DNA of 40,944 nucleotides from Bacteroidales bacterium (GTDB taxonomy: Bacteria; Bacteroidota; Bacteroidia; Bacteroidales; UBA1715): NCBI GenBank assembly GCA_017552705.1, contig JAFZOY010000135.1, forward strand, positions 1 to 40,944, read 5' to 3'. The translations under genes were made by a program, and so were the position numbers. Of the stretch, positions 24,666 to 32,485 are shown in pieces (position 1 is the stretch's first letter; each line of letters opens with the position of its first letter). Below the pieces are notes generated by a model. That model was given only the letters and a program-made list of their open reading frames with translations. It did no database searches and had not been told where the DNA came from.

Positions 24666-25649
24666 TTATTTCCCTTTGTCGTGATTTTTTAGGTACATAA
24701 CAAAGGGTATTGATTTAACTAATTCTGATTGTGTGTCGTCTGTATTGTGGTAATATGTGCGGACAGGTGCTATGCCCTTCACATCCTTGAGAATTTCCAT
24801 TGTGCTGTCGTTCACATACCAGTCTTCGATGAACGCAAGACCAGTAATTTCTTTTAAATCAATATCTTTGTCGATGCAAAGTGTGTCAGTTTCGTAGGTT
24901 TCCGTGTTTTCGGTGTCGTAGCAGATGATTTCTTTCCCGAGCGATTGTTTTACTTCGTCGAGTGTTCGCTGGATAAGGCTGTCGCGGTAGGCGAAACTGT
25001 AACTGTCAACGTTGCCACATGTGGCTTTCTCAACAATGGTTTTAACTACTTGCTTCACTTGAATATCGTCGAGAAATTCAGGATTTTCGTTGTTCACAAG
25101 TGGAACTTCGTAGGCCACATCGCTTGCAAGCAGGCGAAACGCTTTGTCGTTGGGATTTGCTTTGGGCAGGTGTGAAAAATCATACCGCGCCACGATTGAT
25201 TTTGTTTGTACTTTGCCAACGTATTCCGAATTGCGCACGTATTGCCGAACCAATGAATAGGAATTCACCTTTTTCTTCATTATAAAAAGTTCGGTGTCTA
25301 ATTCCCATTCTTCGTTAAACAAGAGTGTTTTGAATTCGTCTTCGTTAAATTCGTCAATGAATTTTGTTTGCAAATCGTTGTCGTTGCACACAATGTCGGA
25401 AAACGGCAAATATGTGGTGATTTGTTTTTTCGTTGATTTTTGTTTGAGTTTACGCAGTAACTGATTGAAATCGATTGACTTAAAGAAAAAATATTCTTCG
25501 GGAATAATCATTTCCTGTTCGTAGGTGATACACGATTTCGGAGCAATCAAATTATTGGTGAACACGTGCTCGGTAGGCTTGTTTTCCTTGTTTTTACAAG
25601 AAAACAGACATACAGCGCAACACACGAAAACAACAAATCTTTTCATCAA
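24666..25649 (-). CDS. Lipoprotein with faint GldN/PorN-like C-terminus
   Basis: The 327-residue product starts with a lipoprotein signal peptide (FVCCAVCLFSC). I do not recognise the family with confidence. The C-terminal stretch IEDWYVNDSTMEILKDVKGI, then APVRTYY and VMYLKN, is patterned like the GldN/PorN end (KEDWFFDK, MEVRIIGIAPV, WVYF), and SIDFNQLLRKLKQ near residue 58 is compatible. This would make it a divergent relative of the T9SS ring lipoprotein partner, outside the usual gldKLMN cluster. It is third in a four-gene operon, 8 bp after the beta-barrel gene and 9 bp before dprA. Confidence 0.6.
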   Translation of the reverse strand: MMKRFVVFVCCAVCLFSCKNKENKPTEHVFTNNLIAPKSCITYEQEMIIPEEYFFFKSIDFNQLLRKLKQKSTKKQITTYLPFSDIVCNDNDLQTKFIDEFNEDEFKTLLFNEEWELDTELFIMKKKVNSYSLVRQYVRNSEYVGKVQTKSIVARYDFSHLPKANPNDKAFRLLASDVAYEVPLVNNENPEFLDDIQVKQVVKTIVEKATCGNVDSYSFAYRDSLIQRTLDEVKQSLGKEIICYDTENTETYETDTLCIDKDIDLKEITGLAFIEDWYVNDSTMEILKDVKGIAPVRTYYHNTDDTQSELVKSIPFVMYLKNHDKGK

Positions 25650-25657
25650 ATACGTGA

Positions 25658-26197
25658 CTATTTGTATTTGTTACGAGTGATGAGACGAAGTGTGAACGCA
25701 ACTGTTTTCACATTCAAACGGTCACGGTTTGGTTCGTTTTTATCGAAGTTTTTGTAGTATGCGTTCCACGATGGACGCCATTCTATACCAATATTGATAG
25801 GAATTTTCTTGAAGTTATATCCTGTACCCAAACATCCAGTAGGACCAAAATATACAAGGTCTTTCGCGCCTTCAATTTCTTTACTTCTCAGTTCAGTTCC
25901 GCCAATGAGACCACCACCGCAGTACCAACGGAGATACGATGCAATGTTAGGATACGAAGCCACATATTTGAACAATAGGGCACCTTCGTAACACGTACTG
26001 AATTCCGTAAGGAACATCATATTCATCGCAAAACGATATTTGAAGAAATGTTCGTAGTCGATACCTTCAAGCATTGGTGAACTCACGATTTCCACACGGG
26101 GACCAATACCATTATTATACCATTTTTGGTTTTCGCGTTGTGCAAAAACATTGGAAATGCTGAGTCCTAAAATTAAAACAAGAATAAATTTTTTCAT
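25658..26197 (-). CDS. Predicted secreted/outer-membrane beta-barrel protein
   Basis: The 179-residue product has a clean signal peptide (MKKFILVLILGLSISNVFAQ). The mature part has alternating hydrophobic strands (FAMNMMFLTEFSTCYEGALLF, partly; YLRWYCGGGLIGGT; INIGIEWRPSWNAYY) and basic residues at the C-terminus. This fits a small outer-membrane beta-barrel, but the last residue is Lys rather than the usual aromatic. Function is unknown. It is 3 bp from the upstream membrane-protein gene and 8 bp from the lipoprotein. Confidence 0.65.
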   Translation of the reverse strand: MKKFILVLILGLSISNVFAQRENQKWYNNGIGPRVEIVSSPMLEGIDYEHFFKYRFAMNMMFLTEFSTCYEGALLFKYVASYPNIASYLRWYCGGGLIGGTELRSKEIEGAKDLVYFGPTGCLGTGYNFKKIPINIGIEWRPSWNAYYKNFDKNEPNRDRLNVKTVAFTLRLITRNKYK

Positions 26198-26200
26198 ACG

Positions 26201-26695
26201 CTAACAATATTGGTTTAATAAATCTTTAACTTGTTGAATTTCATCGTTTTGAAGGGAGTTTAGACATATTGGCGGATATTTTGCCAGTTGACCTTTTCCC
26301 ATTGTTTGGTAAAGAGTGAGATATGTGTCGTTCCCCTCGTTGGTGATTTCGTATTTTTTGAACGCCTCGAATGGAATTTTATACGACGTACATTTTGCCA
26401 TAAGCAATTGAATATGATAGAAACGGAACACAATATTCTCGTTGTCTTCATCGGAAATATATATGAAGTTCAGTTTCTTTTTGTGCTGCAAATACACCAC
26501 ACCTGCATAGATTGCAAGCACGGCAAGCACCAACAATGCGCAAAGTCCGGCACTCAACGGTTTGATTTCCACGCCGAACTCACGGAGAAAGTTTGCGGAA
26601 AGTGGAATATAGACACACACTGTTGTGATAAGCACCACACCAAATGTTTTCCATATTTTCTTCCGACTGGTGTATTTCTCGTTATGAATAACCAT
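26201..26695 (-). CDS. Two-helix membrane protein of unknown function
   Basis: From the ATG at 26695 the product is 164 residues. Two hydrophobic helices (FGVVLITTVCVYIPLSANF and LCALLVLAVLAIYAGVVYL) precede a soluble C-terminal part with strand-rich character (IVFRFYHIQLL, IPFEAFKKYEI). The helix-helix-PH-like arrangement resembles small bacterial membrane proteins with a PH-like C-terminus; this is only a resemblance. The frame runs upstream to 26836, but that part is antisense to the start of ychF. It is first in the operon ending in dprA. Confidence 0.65.
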   Translation of the reverse strand: MVIHNEKYTSRKKIWKTFGVVLITTVCVYIPLSANFLREFGVEIKPLSAGLCALLVLAVLAIYAGVVYLQHKKKLNFIYISDEDNENIVFRFYHIQLLMAKCTSYKIPFEAFKKYEITNEGNDTYLTLYQTMGKGQLAKYPPICLNSLQNDEIQQVKDLLNQYC

Positions 26696-26758
26696 TGAAT
26701 TTTTCAGAATTGATAATGCAAATATAAGAATTGCAGTGAAAATAAATTTAAAAAAGAC

Positions 26759-26766
26759 TACTTTTG
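26759..26766 (+). promoter_or_regulatory. -7 box for ychF
   Basis: TACTTTTG, a full TAnnTTTG match, ends 18 bp before the ychF ATG. The -33 position is not convincing. Confidence 0.45.
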
Positions 26767-26784
26767 CGAAAAATAAATTTCGAT

Positions 26785-27882
26785 ATGGGTTTGAAATGTG
26801 GTATCGTTGGTTTGCCGAATGTAGGAAAATCAACATTATTTAATTGTTTGACGAACGCAAAGGCTCAGGCTGCAAATTTTCCATTTTGTACGATAGAACC
26901 GAATGTGGGAATGATTACCGTTCCCGATAATCGACTGAACGAACTTGAAAAGATTGTTCACCCCGAAAAAGTTGTGCCTACGACTGTCGAGATTGTTGAC
27001 ATTGCTGGTTTGGTAAAAGGTGCAAGCAAAGGCGAAGGTTTGGGAAACAAATTCCTTGCAAATATCCGTGAAACCGATGCCATTATCCACGTTCTTCGTT
27101 GTTTTGAAAACGAAAATATCACGCACGTCGATGGTTCAATCAATCCTGTCCGCGACAAGGAAACGATTGATATGGAATTGCAACTCAAAGATTTAGAGAC
27201 TGTTGAGTCTCGTTTGAGCAAAGTTGAGAAACAGGCTCGTGCTGGTGGCGACAAGGAAGCGAAATATGTGTGCGACATTCTTACCCGTGTGAAGGCTGCC
27301 CTGCTCAAAGGCGAATCGGCTCGTACGCTCAATTTGGACGACGAGGAGAAGGCGGCAATCTATGATTTGCATTTGCTTACGTTGAAACCGGTGATGTACG
27401 TTTGCAACGTTGACGAATCGGGCATAAACGGAAATAAATATGTTGATGCGGTGAAAGAATCCATCAAAGGCGAAAAGGCTGAAGTTTTGATTTTGGCTAC
27501 GGCTTTGGAGGCGGAAATCGCCGAACTCGACACGCAAGAGGAACGCGACATGTTTCTACAGGATGTGGGACTTACCGAGCCGGGCGTGAACAAATTGATT
27601 CGTCAGGCATATTCGTTGCTCAATTTGGAGACATTCCTCACGGCTGGTCCTAAGGAAGTCCGTGCGTGGACGTACCACAAAGGCGCGAAAGCACCACAGG
27701 CGGCAGGCGTTATTCATACCGATTTTGAGAAAGGATTTATCAAAGCCGAGGTTATAAAATACGAAGATTATATTGCATATGGCTCCGAAGTTGCTGTGAA
27801 AGAGGCAGGAAAGATGTCGATGGAAGGCAAGGATTATGTGGTTCAGGATGGCGACATAATGCACTTCAAATTTAATGTATAG
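26785..27882 (+). CDS. ychF: Redox-regulated ATPase YchF (Obg family)
   Basis: The 365-residue P-loop protein begins [20 protein letters not shown] (G1). It has [20 protein letters not shown] (G3 and switch 2), and NVDE in place of the NKxD that would give guanine specificity; this is why YchF prefers ATP. A helical insertion and a C-terminal TGS domain ([17 protein letters not shown]) follow. It binds ribosomes and is tied to stress and translation control. The ATG at 26785 fits family starts; an earlier TTG at 26764 overlaps the promoter. The TRIC-family gene follows after 5 bp. Confidence 0.96.
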   Translation: MGLKCGIVGLPNVGKSTLFNCLTNAKAQAANFPFCTIEPNVGMITVPDNRLNELEKIVHPEKVVPTTVEIVDIAGLVKGASKGEGLGNKFLANIRETDAIIHVLRCFENENITHVDGSINPVRDKETIDMELQLKDLETVESRLSKVEKQARAGGDKEAKYVCDILTRVKAALLKGESARTLNLDDEEKAAIYDLHLLTLKPVMYVCNVDESGINGNKYVDAVKESIKGEKAEVLILATALEAEIAELDTQEERDMFLQDVGLTEPGVNKLIRQAYSLLNLETFLTAGPKEVRAWTYHKGAKAPQAAGVIHTDFEKGFIKAEVIKYEDYIAYGSEVAVKEAGKMSMEGKDYVVQDGDIMHFKFNV

Positions 27883-27887
27883 CACAT

Positions 27888-28496
27888 ATGGTCGTTGACT
27901 ACCTACTGTCGGTGTTTGATTATGCGGGGACGCTGGCGTTCGCAATAAGTGGCGCGCTTGCGGCTGCCCGAAAACGCTTCGACTTGTTCGGTGGTGTGTT
28001 CTTGGGCTTTGTCACTGCCATTGGCGGCGGTACGCTCCGCGATATGATGCTCAACATTCCCGTAGCGTGGTTACACGATATTTGGTATTTTTATATTGTT
28101 GTGTTTGGCGTGGTTTTCACGTTTCTGTTCCGAAACTATATTGAAAAATATTCCAAAACACTGTTCTTATTCGATACGATTGGTATTAGCGTGTTCACCA
28201 TCATTGGAATGCAAAAGGGACTGGCATTGGACATTCATCCGATTTTGTCGGTGATGATGGGTATTCTCACCGCAGTGTTTGGCGGTATTGTCCGCGATTT
28301 GATGTGTGTTGACATTCCATTGATATTCCGTCGGGAAATCTACGCAACTGCTTGTTTGATAGGAGGCTGCATCTATTTGATTATGGATATGCTTTCTTGT
28401 CCCGATTTTATTTCGATTATCGTTGCCGCCATTGTGATATTTGTGGTTCGGACGGTGAGCGTGATAAAAAACTGGTCGTTGCCACATTTTAAGTAA
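27888..28496 (+). CDS. TRIC/UPF0126 family membrane protein
   Basis: The 202-residue protein has about seven hydrophobic helices and two internal repeats, each with the family glycine motif: AIGGGTLRDMML and FGGIVRDLMC. This matches UPF0126 (YicG-like), the bacterial relatives of trimeric intracellular cation channels. It should be an inner-membrane channel or transporter, possibly for K+ or glycine; physiology here is unknown. It begins 5 bp after ychF, so the two are probably cotranscribed, and it converges with the ABC-F gene. Confidence 0.88.
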   Translation: MVVDYLLSVFDYAGTLAFAISGALAAARKRFDLFGGVFLGFVTAIGGGTLRDMMLNIPVAWLHDIWYFYIVVFGVVFTFLFRNYIEKYSKTLFLFDTIGISVFTIIGMQKGLALDIHPILSVMMGILTAVFGGIVRDLMCVDIPLIFRREIYATACLIGGCIYLIMDMLSCPDFISIIVAAIVIFVVRTVSVIKNWSLPHFK

Positions 28497-28520
28497 GAGG
28501 CATTGCGATTCCAATCTTCT

Positions 28521-30422
28521 TTACCCCAACTTTTCCACCAATTCCTCCCATTGCAACGTGAGAGTGTCGATTTGTTCCTGTAGTTCGGCGTGGTGCTTGT
28601 AATCGTCGGGAACCACATTGGCGGAGTCTTCTATAAACTTTAAGTTTAATTGGTGGACTTCTTCTTCCAAATCCTGTATTTGTTTTTCGATTTTTGAAAT
28701 CTGGTTTTGGAGTTTTCGGCTTTCCCGTTCTTTCTCCTTTTGTTGTTGGAAGTCGATTTTCGAAGCGGTAATTTTTTTCTCGTTGCCACCAACAAGTTTC
28801 GATGCGGCAAGTTCTTCCTGATTCAGTTGGTTCAGATATACTTGTAAATCGCCCATCACTTCTTTGATGTGCGTGCGTTTTACTTCGTAGATATTTGTAG
28901 TTAATCCGTTGAGAAAATCACGGTCGTGGGAAACCAAAATCAATGTGCCGTCGTATTTCAGCAGAGCTTGTTTCAGCACTTCCTTCGACTGGATATCCAA
29001 GTGGTTGGTCGGTTCGTCGAGGATGAGCAGATTGTAGGGCTGCAACATCAGTTTTGCCATGGCAAGGCGATTCCGTTCACCGCCGGAAAGCACTTTCACT
29101 TTTTTATCGACATCTTCGCCGCTGAAAAAGAAGGCTCCAAGAATATCGCGGAGTTTTGTGCGGATTTCGCCAACGGCGATTTTGTCAAGCGTTTCGAACA
29201 CTGTTGCGTTTTCGTCCAAGATTTCATCTTGGTTTTGGGCGAAATATCCCACATTCACATTGTGTCCAAGTGTGATTGTACCTTCGTGGTCGATTTCGTT
29301 CAAAATCGTTTTAATGAAGGTTGACTTACCTTCGCCGTTCTTACCGACGAGCGCGATTTTCTGTCCACGTTCCACAAGTAAATCCACGTCGTTGAGCACA
29401 AGTTTTTCGCCGTAGCGTTTGGTTACATGTTCCGCTTTCACCACAATTGTTCCCGAACGGGGCGCAGGTGGAAATTTTATATGGAATGCACCAGTTTCTT
29501 GTTTTTCGATTTCAATTCTGTCGATTTTTTCCAGTTGTTTTATGCGCGACTGGACTTGCACGGATTTTGTCGCCTTGTATCGGAACCGTTCAATGAATTT
29601 TTCCGTGTCTTCAATCATTTTCTGCTGGTTTTCGTAGGCGGCAAGCTGTTGTGTGTAGCGTTCCTCCTTTAGTTCCAAATATTGGGAATATGGAGCAGGG
29701 TACACGGTAAGTTTATTTACACTGATTTCGAACGTCTTTTTGGTGATTGCGTCAAGAAATCTACGGTCGTGCGAAATCAGAATGATGGCACCTTTGTATT
29801 GCACCAAAAACCGTTCGAGCCATTGGATTGACACAATGTCGAGGTGGTTTGTCGGTTCGTCGAGCAGAAGCACCTGCGGTTTGCGGAGAAGAATTTTCAC
29901 CAATTCAATGCGCATTCGCCAGCCACCGCTGAATTCCGATGTTTTTCTATTGAAATCCTCACGCGAAAATCCCAAGCCGGTGAGCATTTGCTCCATTTCT
30001 CCTTCAACAGAATTTCCACCCATCATTTCAAGTTGGTCCGATAATTCGGTAACTTGGTGAATCAGTTTGAGATACGAATCCGATTCGTAGTCGGTGCGTT
30101 CCGTCAGTTCCGTGTTTAGTTTTTCGATTTTCGACTGGATGGCACGTAGTTCGGAGAATGCAGTTCGAACCTCTTCCAAAACGGTTTTTCCATCGGAAAC
30201 TTTCATGGTTTGTGGCAGATAGCCCACTTTCCAGTCCGATGAAATCACAACCTCACCTTCGGTAGGCTGTTCCTCTTTTGCAATAATTTTCAGCAATGTT
30301 GACTTTCCCGCACCGTTTCTGCCCACAAGACCGATTTTGTCCTGTGCGGAAATCATCACCGACACATCGTCGAACAGAGTGAAACCGCCAAATCTAACTG
30401 CAAGGTTGTTGATTGAAATCAT
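28521..30422 (-). CDS. ABC-F family ATP-binding protein (Uup/YdiF type)
   Basis: The 633-residue soluble protein has two ABC ATPase domains and no membrane segments. Domain 1: Walker A GRNGAGKST (34-42), signature SGGWRMRIEL, Walker B VLLLDEPTNHLD. Domain 2: GKNGEGKST, LSGGERNRLAM, LLILDEPTNHLD. A charged inter-domain linker (ERYTQQLAAYENQQKMIEDT) and a C-terminal coiled coil (EKERESRKLQNQISKIEKQ onward) complete the Uup-like layout. ABC-F proteins act on the ribosome; whether this one gives antibiotic protection cannot be told. Its ATG shares one base with the metF stop (TAATG), so they are coupled. Confidence 0.93.
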   Translation of the reverse strand: MISINNLAVRFGGFTLFDDVSVMISAQDKIGLVGRNGAGKSTLLKIIAKEEQPTEGEVVISSDWKVGYLPQTMKVSDGKTVLEEVRTAFSELRAIQSKIEKLNTELTERTDYESDSYLKLIHQVTELSDQLEMMGGNSVEGEMEQMLTGLGFSREDFNRKTSEFSGGWRMRIELVKILLRKPQVLLLDEPTNHLDIVSIQWLERFLVQYKGAIILISHDRRFLDAITKKTFEISVNKLTVYPAPYSQYLELKEERYTQQLAAYENQQKMIEDTEKFIERFRYKATKSVQVQSRIKQLEKIDRIEIEKQETGAFHIKFPPAPRSGTIVVKAEHVTKRYGEKLVLNDVDLLVERGQKIALVGKNGEGKSTFIKTILNEIDHEGTITLGHNVNVGYFAQNQDEILDENATVFETLDKIAVGEIRTKLRDILGAFFFSGEDVDKKVKVLSGGERNRLAMAKLMLQPYNLLILDEPTNHLDIQSKEVLKQALLKYDGTLILVSHDRDFLNGLTTNIYEVKRTHIKEVMGDLQVYLNQLNQEELAASKLVGGNEKKITASKIDFQQQKEKERESRKLQNQISKIEKQIQDLEEEVHQLNLKFIEDSANVVPDDYKHHAELQEQIDTLTLQWEELVEKLG

Positions 30423-31345
30423 TAGTAAACCGCTTTAGCTATATCAACAATTTGTGTCGGGTCGGAATAGGTGAACCAATGCAACGATGGAACTCCGTAC
30501 TGAATCAATTCCTTTGCCTGATAGATAGCCCATTCCGTGCCAACTTTCGCCGCATCGGCGTCGGTTTTGCAAAGACGGAGATTTTTGTCGAGTTCGTCCG
30601 GCATTTTGCAACCGAAAATACGGGGCAGCACGTCAACTTGGCTCATAAATCCCACTGGTTTTATACCCGGAATAATCGGAACGGTGATGCCGATGGCGCG
30701 GCATTTTTCCACAAAATCGAAGTATTTCTGGTTGTCGAAAAACATTTGGGTTACAATGTATTGCGCACCAGCGTCCACTTTTTCTTTCAGGTGGAGAATA
30801 TCTTCGTCGAGCGACGATGCGGAATAGTGCTTTTCGGGGTAGCCTGCCACACCGCACGAAAACGATGTTTTTGCGGAACTGTTCGGCTCCGTGTCGCCCA
30901 AATATTTTCCCTGGTTCATGTCGTTAATCTGACGAAGTAGGTCAATCGCATAACGGTTGCCGTTTTCCTCTGGTTGGAAATGTTCTTTGTTGCGTCCATC
31001 GCCACGAAGCACCAAAAGGTTGGTGATTCCAAGGTAGTGTAAGTCAATCAGCACATATTCCGTTTCCTCGCGAGTGAAACCGCCACACAAAATGTGCGGA
31101 ACAACAGGAATATTGTATTTATGATGAATGGCTGAAGCAACGGCAACTGTTCCCGGGCGCTTGCGCAGACGCTTTCCATTGGAGTCGTACTGTTCGCAAT
31201 GCGTGGTAATATTTATGAATTGTGGATAAAATTCCAACAATGGGTCTATCGTTTTGTAGATACCCTCGATGCTTTGTCCTTTGATAGGAGGAAGCACCTC
31301 GAACGAAAACATGGTTTTCCGCTTGATGATTTTTGCTAAATCCAT
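30422..31345 (-). CDS. metF: Methylenetetrahydrofolate reductase
   Basis: The FAD enzyme reduces 5,10-methylene-THF to 5-methyl-THF for methionine synthesis. From the ATG at 31345 it is 307 residues, close to E. coli MetF. Motifs include KTMFSFEVLPPIKG at the N-terminus, NITTHCEQ, PHILCGGFTREETEYVL, LVLRGDG, and YIVTQMFFDNQKYFDFV. The longer frame back to 31546 runs antisense through the RNA methyltransferase and is not used. It is first in an operon with the ABC-F gene and shares a divergent promoter region with the SpoU-family gene. Confidence 0.95.
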   Translation of the reverse strand: MDLAKIIKRKTMFSFEVLPPIKGQSIEGIYKTIDPLLEFYPQFINITTHCEQYDSNGKRLRKRPGTVAVASAIHHKYNIPVVPHILCGGFTREETEYVLIDLHYLGITNLLVLRGDGRNKEHFQPEENGNRYAIDLLRQINDMNQGKYLGDTEPNSSAKTSFSCGVAGYPEKHYSASSLDEDILHLKEKVDAGAQYIVTQMFFDNQKYFDFVEKCRAIGITVPIIPGIKPVGFMSQVDVLPRIFGCKMPDELDKNLRLCKTDADAAKVGTEWAIYQAKELIQYGVPSLHWFTYSDPTQIVDIAKAVY

Positions 31346-31360
31346 TTCGTAAATTTTGCA

Positions 31361-31394
31361 CAAAAGTAACAAAATCAACATTGTATCAAGCAAA
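31361..31394 (-). promoter_or_regulatory. Promoter for metF
   Basis: On the minus strand a TTTG (31394-31391) or TTG (31389-31387) lies 22 or 18 nt before TACTTTTG (31368-31361). The -7 box is a full consensus match. It overlaps the divergent promoter of the RNA methyltransferase. Confidence 0.55.
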
Positions 31395-31410
31395 ATAAAT
31401 CGCATATTTG
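31381..31410 (+). promoter_or_regulatory. Promoter for RNA methyltransferase gene
   Basis: TTG (31381-31383), 19 nt, CATATTTG (31403-31410; one mismatch to TAnnTTTG). The box ends only 5 bp before the ATG, suggesting a nearly leaderless transcript. Confidence 0.5.
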
Positions 31411-31415
31411 CAAAT

Positions 31416-32165
31416 ATGGAATTGAGTAAGAACAAAATCAAGTATTTCTCGTCGTTTGCGAAGAAGAAAACGCGCGACGAAGAACAACTATTCGTGGTTG
31501 AAGGCAACAAACTTGTGTCGGAGCTGCTGCAGTCGGATTTCTGCACGAAATGTGTGGTGGCTACCCCTGAATGGCTTGCGGAACACGCTGTTTCATGCGA
31601 ATGTTACGAAGTGGCGCACGAGGATATTTCGAAAATCTCGCTTTTGCAGAATCCACAAGATGTGTGGGCGCTGGCATGTTACAAGCAATCCGATTCACCA
31701 ATCGACACGAACGGGCTTGTTCTTGCCCTCGACGGCATTCAGGATCCAGGAAATATGGGCACCATCATTCGTCTTGCCGATTGGTTTGGAATTCGGCATA
31801 TTGTGTGTTCCAAAGGCTGTGTTGACGTGTATAATCCCAAAGTTGTGCAAGCAACAATGGGTGCAATTTTCAGATTATCAATGCATTATGTTGACTTGCC
31901 GCAATTCTTGAAAACCGTTTCAAATACCGAGATTTTTGCCGCTGATATGCACGGAGAAAATATCTACACATCGGAACTTCCCCAAAATGCCATACTTGTG
32001 ATGGGCAACGAAGGGAACGGAATCAGCGACGCGGTGTCGGACTGTGTTGACAGAACAATACATATTCCATCGTTCAACACAACAGGCAAAACCTCGGAAT
32101 CGTTGAATGTGGCAGTGGCAACCGCTATTCTCTGTTCAGAATTTAAGCGAAGAACAGTAGAATAG
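31416..32165 (+). CDS. TrmH/SpoU-family RNA 2'-O-methyltransferase
   Basis: The 249-residue protein has an N-terminal substrate-binding part (TRDEEQLFVVEGNKLVSELL) and the SPOUT trefoil-knot domain. Motif 1 is LDGIQDPGNMGTIIR, motif 2 is LVMGNEGNGIS, and motif 3 is TTGKTSESLNVAVATAI. It methylates a ribose 2'-OH in rRNA or tRNA using SAM; the exact site is not predictable. The ATG at 31416 fits the family start; the upstream in-frame sequence from 31356 overlaps the promoter. It is monocistronic. Confidence 0.92.
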   Translation: MELSKNKIKYFSSFAKKKTRDEEQLFVVEGNKLVSELLQSDFCTKCVVATPEWLAEHAVSCECYEVAHEDISKISLLQNPQDVWALACYKQSDSPIDTNGLVLALDGIQDPGNMGTIIRLADWFGIRHIVCSKGCVDVYNPKVVQATMGAIFRLSMHYVDLPQFLKTVSNTEIFAADMHGENIYTSELPQNAILVMGNEGNGISDAVSDCVDRTIHIPSFNTTGKTSESLNVAVATAILCSEFKRRTVE

Positions 32166-32253
32166 GAATAAGTTTATTGATATAGCATTCTTCCTCAAAA
32201 TGTTCTCGTAGAAAGCAAATTTCCTATATTTGCAAAAGTATAAACATAACGCG

Positions 32254-32379
32254 ATAACAGATTCGGAGTTGTTTGGAACAAAAAGACCTGCGATAACAAA
32301 GCATTTGAATAATATTTATGTTTCGCAGAAATTAGATGAAAGAACCACATGTTCCATTTGGGAACTTATGGGTAACGTA
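32254..32379 (+). pseudogene. RhuM-family (virulence RhuM/DNA-binding) remnant
   Basis: About 40 codons read TDSELFGTKRPAITKHLNNI, then YVSQKLDERTTCSIWE. This matches the helix-turn-helix region of RhuM-type proteins (LFGTxRPAITKHLNNIxxSGEL then CSIxE). Full RhuM proteins are about 330 residues, and the downstream family sequence is absent, replaced by repeat-like sequence. A -7-like box TATATTTG lies at 32225-32232. It is a broken leftover in the 316-bp gap between two housekeeping genes. Confidence 0.6.
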
Positions 32380-32382
32380 AAA

Positions 32383-32409
32383 CAGATTTCTCGCATCGCT
32401 CGAAATGAC
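32383..32409. repeat. Short interspersed repeat-like element
   Basis: The segment cagatttctcgc...gctcgaaatgac resembles short imperfect-palindrome elements I have seen scattered in intergenic regions of Bacteroidetes genomes. Only one copy is seen in this window, so the call rests on memory. Confidence 0.35.
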
Positions 32410-32457
32410 GGTGCTGGTGTGCTTTCCGCAAGGGACTCTTTTTTTGTGGGTTGTATA

Positions 32458-32485
32458 GTAGAGACGTTCGGCCGTGCGTTTCTAC
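32458..32485. repeat. gtagagacg hairpin, second copy
   Basis: Arms gtagagacg (32458-32466) and cgtttctac (32477-32485) pair with one G-T wobble around a cggccg centre. The outer arms match the pgi terminator hairpin (9788-9815). It lies at the end of the COG2509 gene (minus strand, stop at 32482) and may aid termination, without a clear T-run. Confidence 0.6.

Noticed and set aside
31346..31546. N-terminal extension of metF
   Set aside because: It runs antisense through the promoter region and the start of the RNA methyltransferase gene; the MetF fold begins at 31345.
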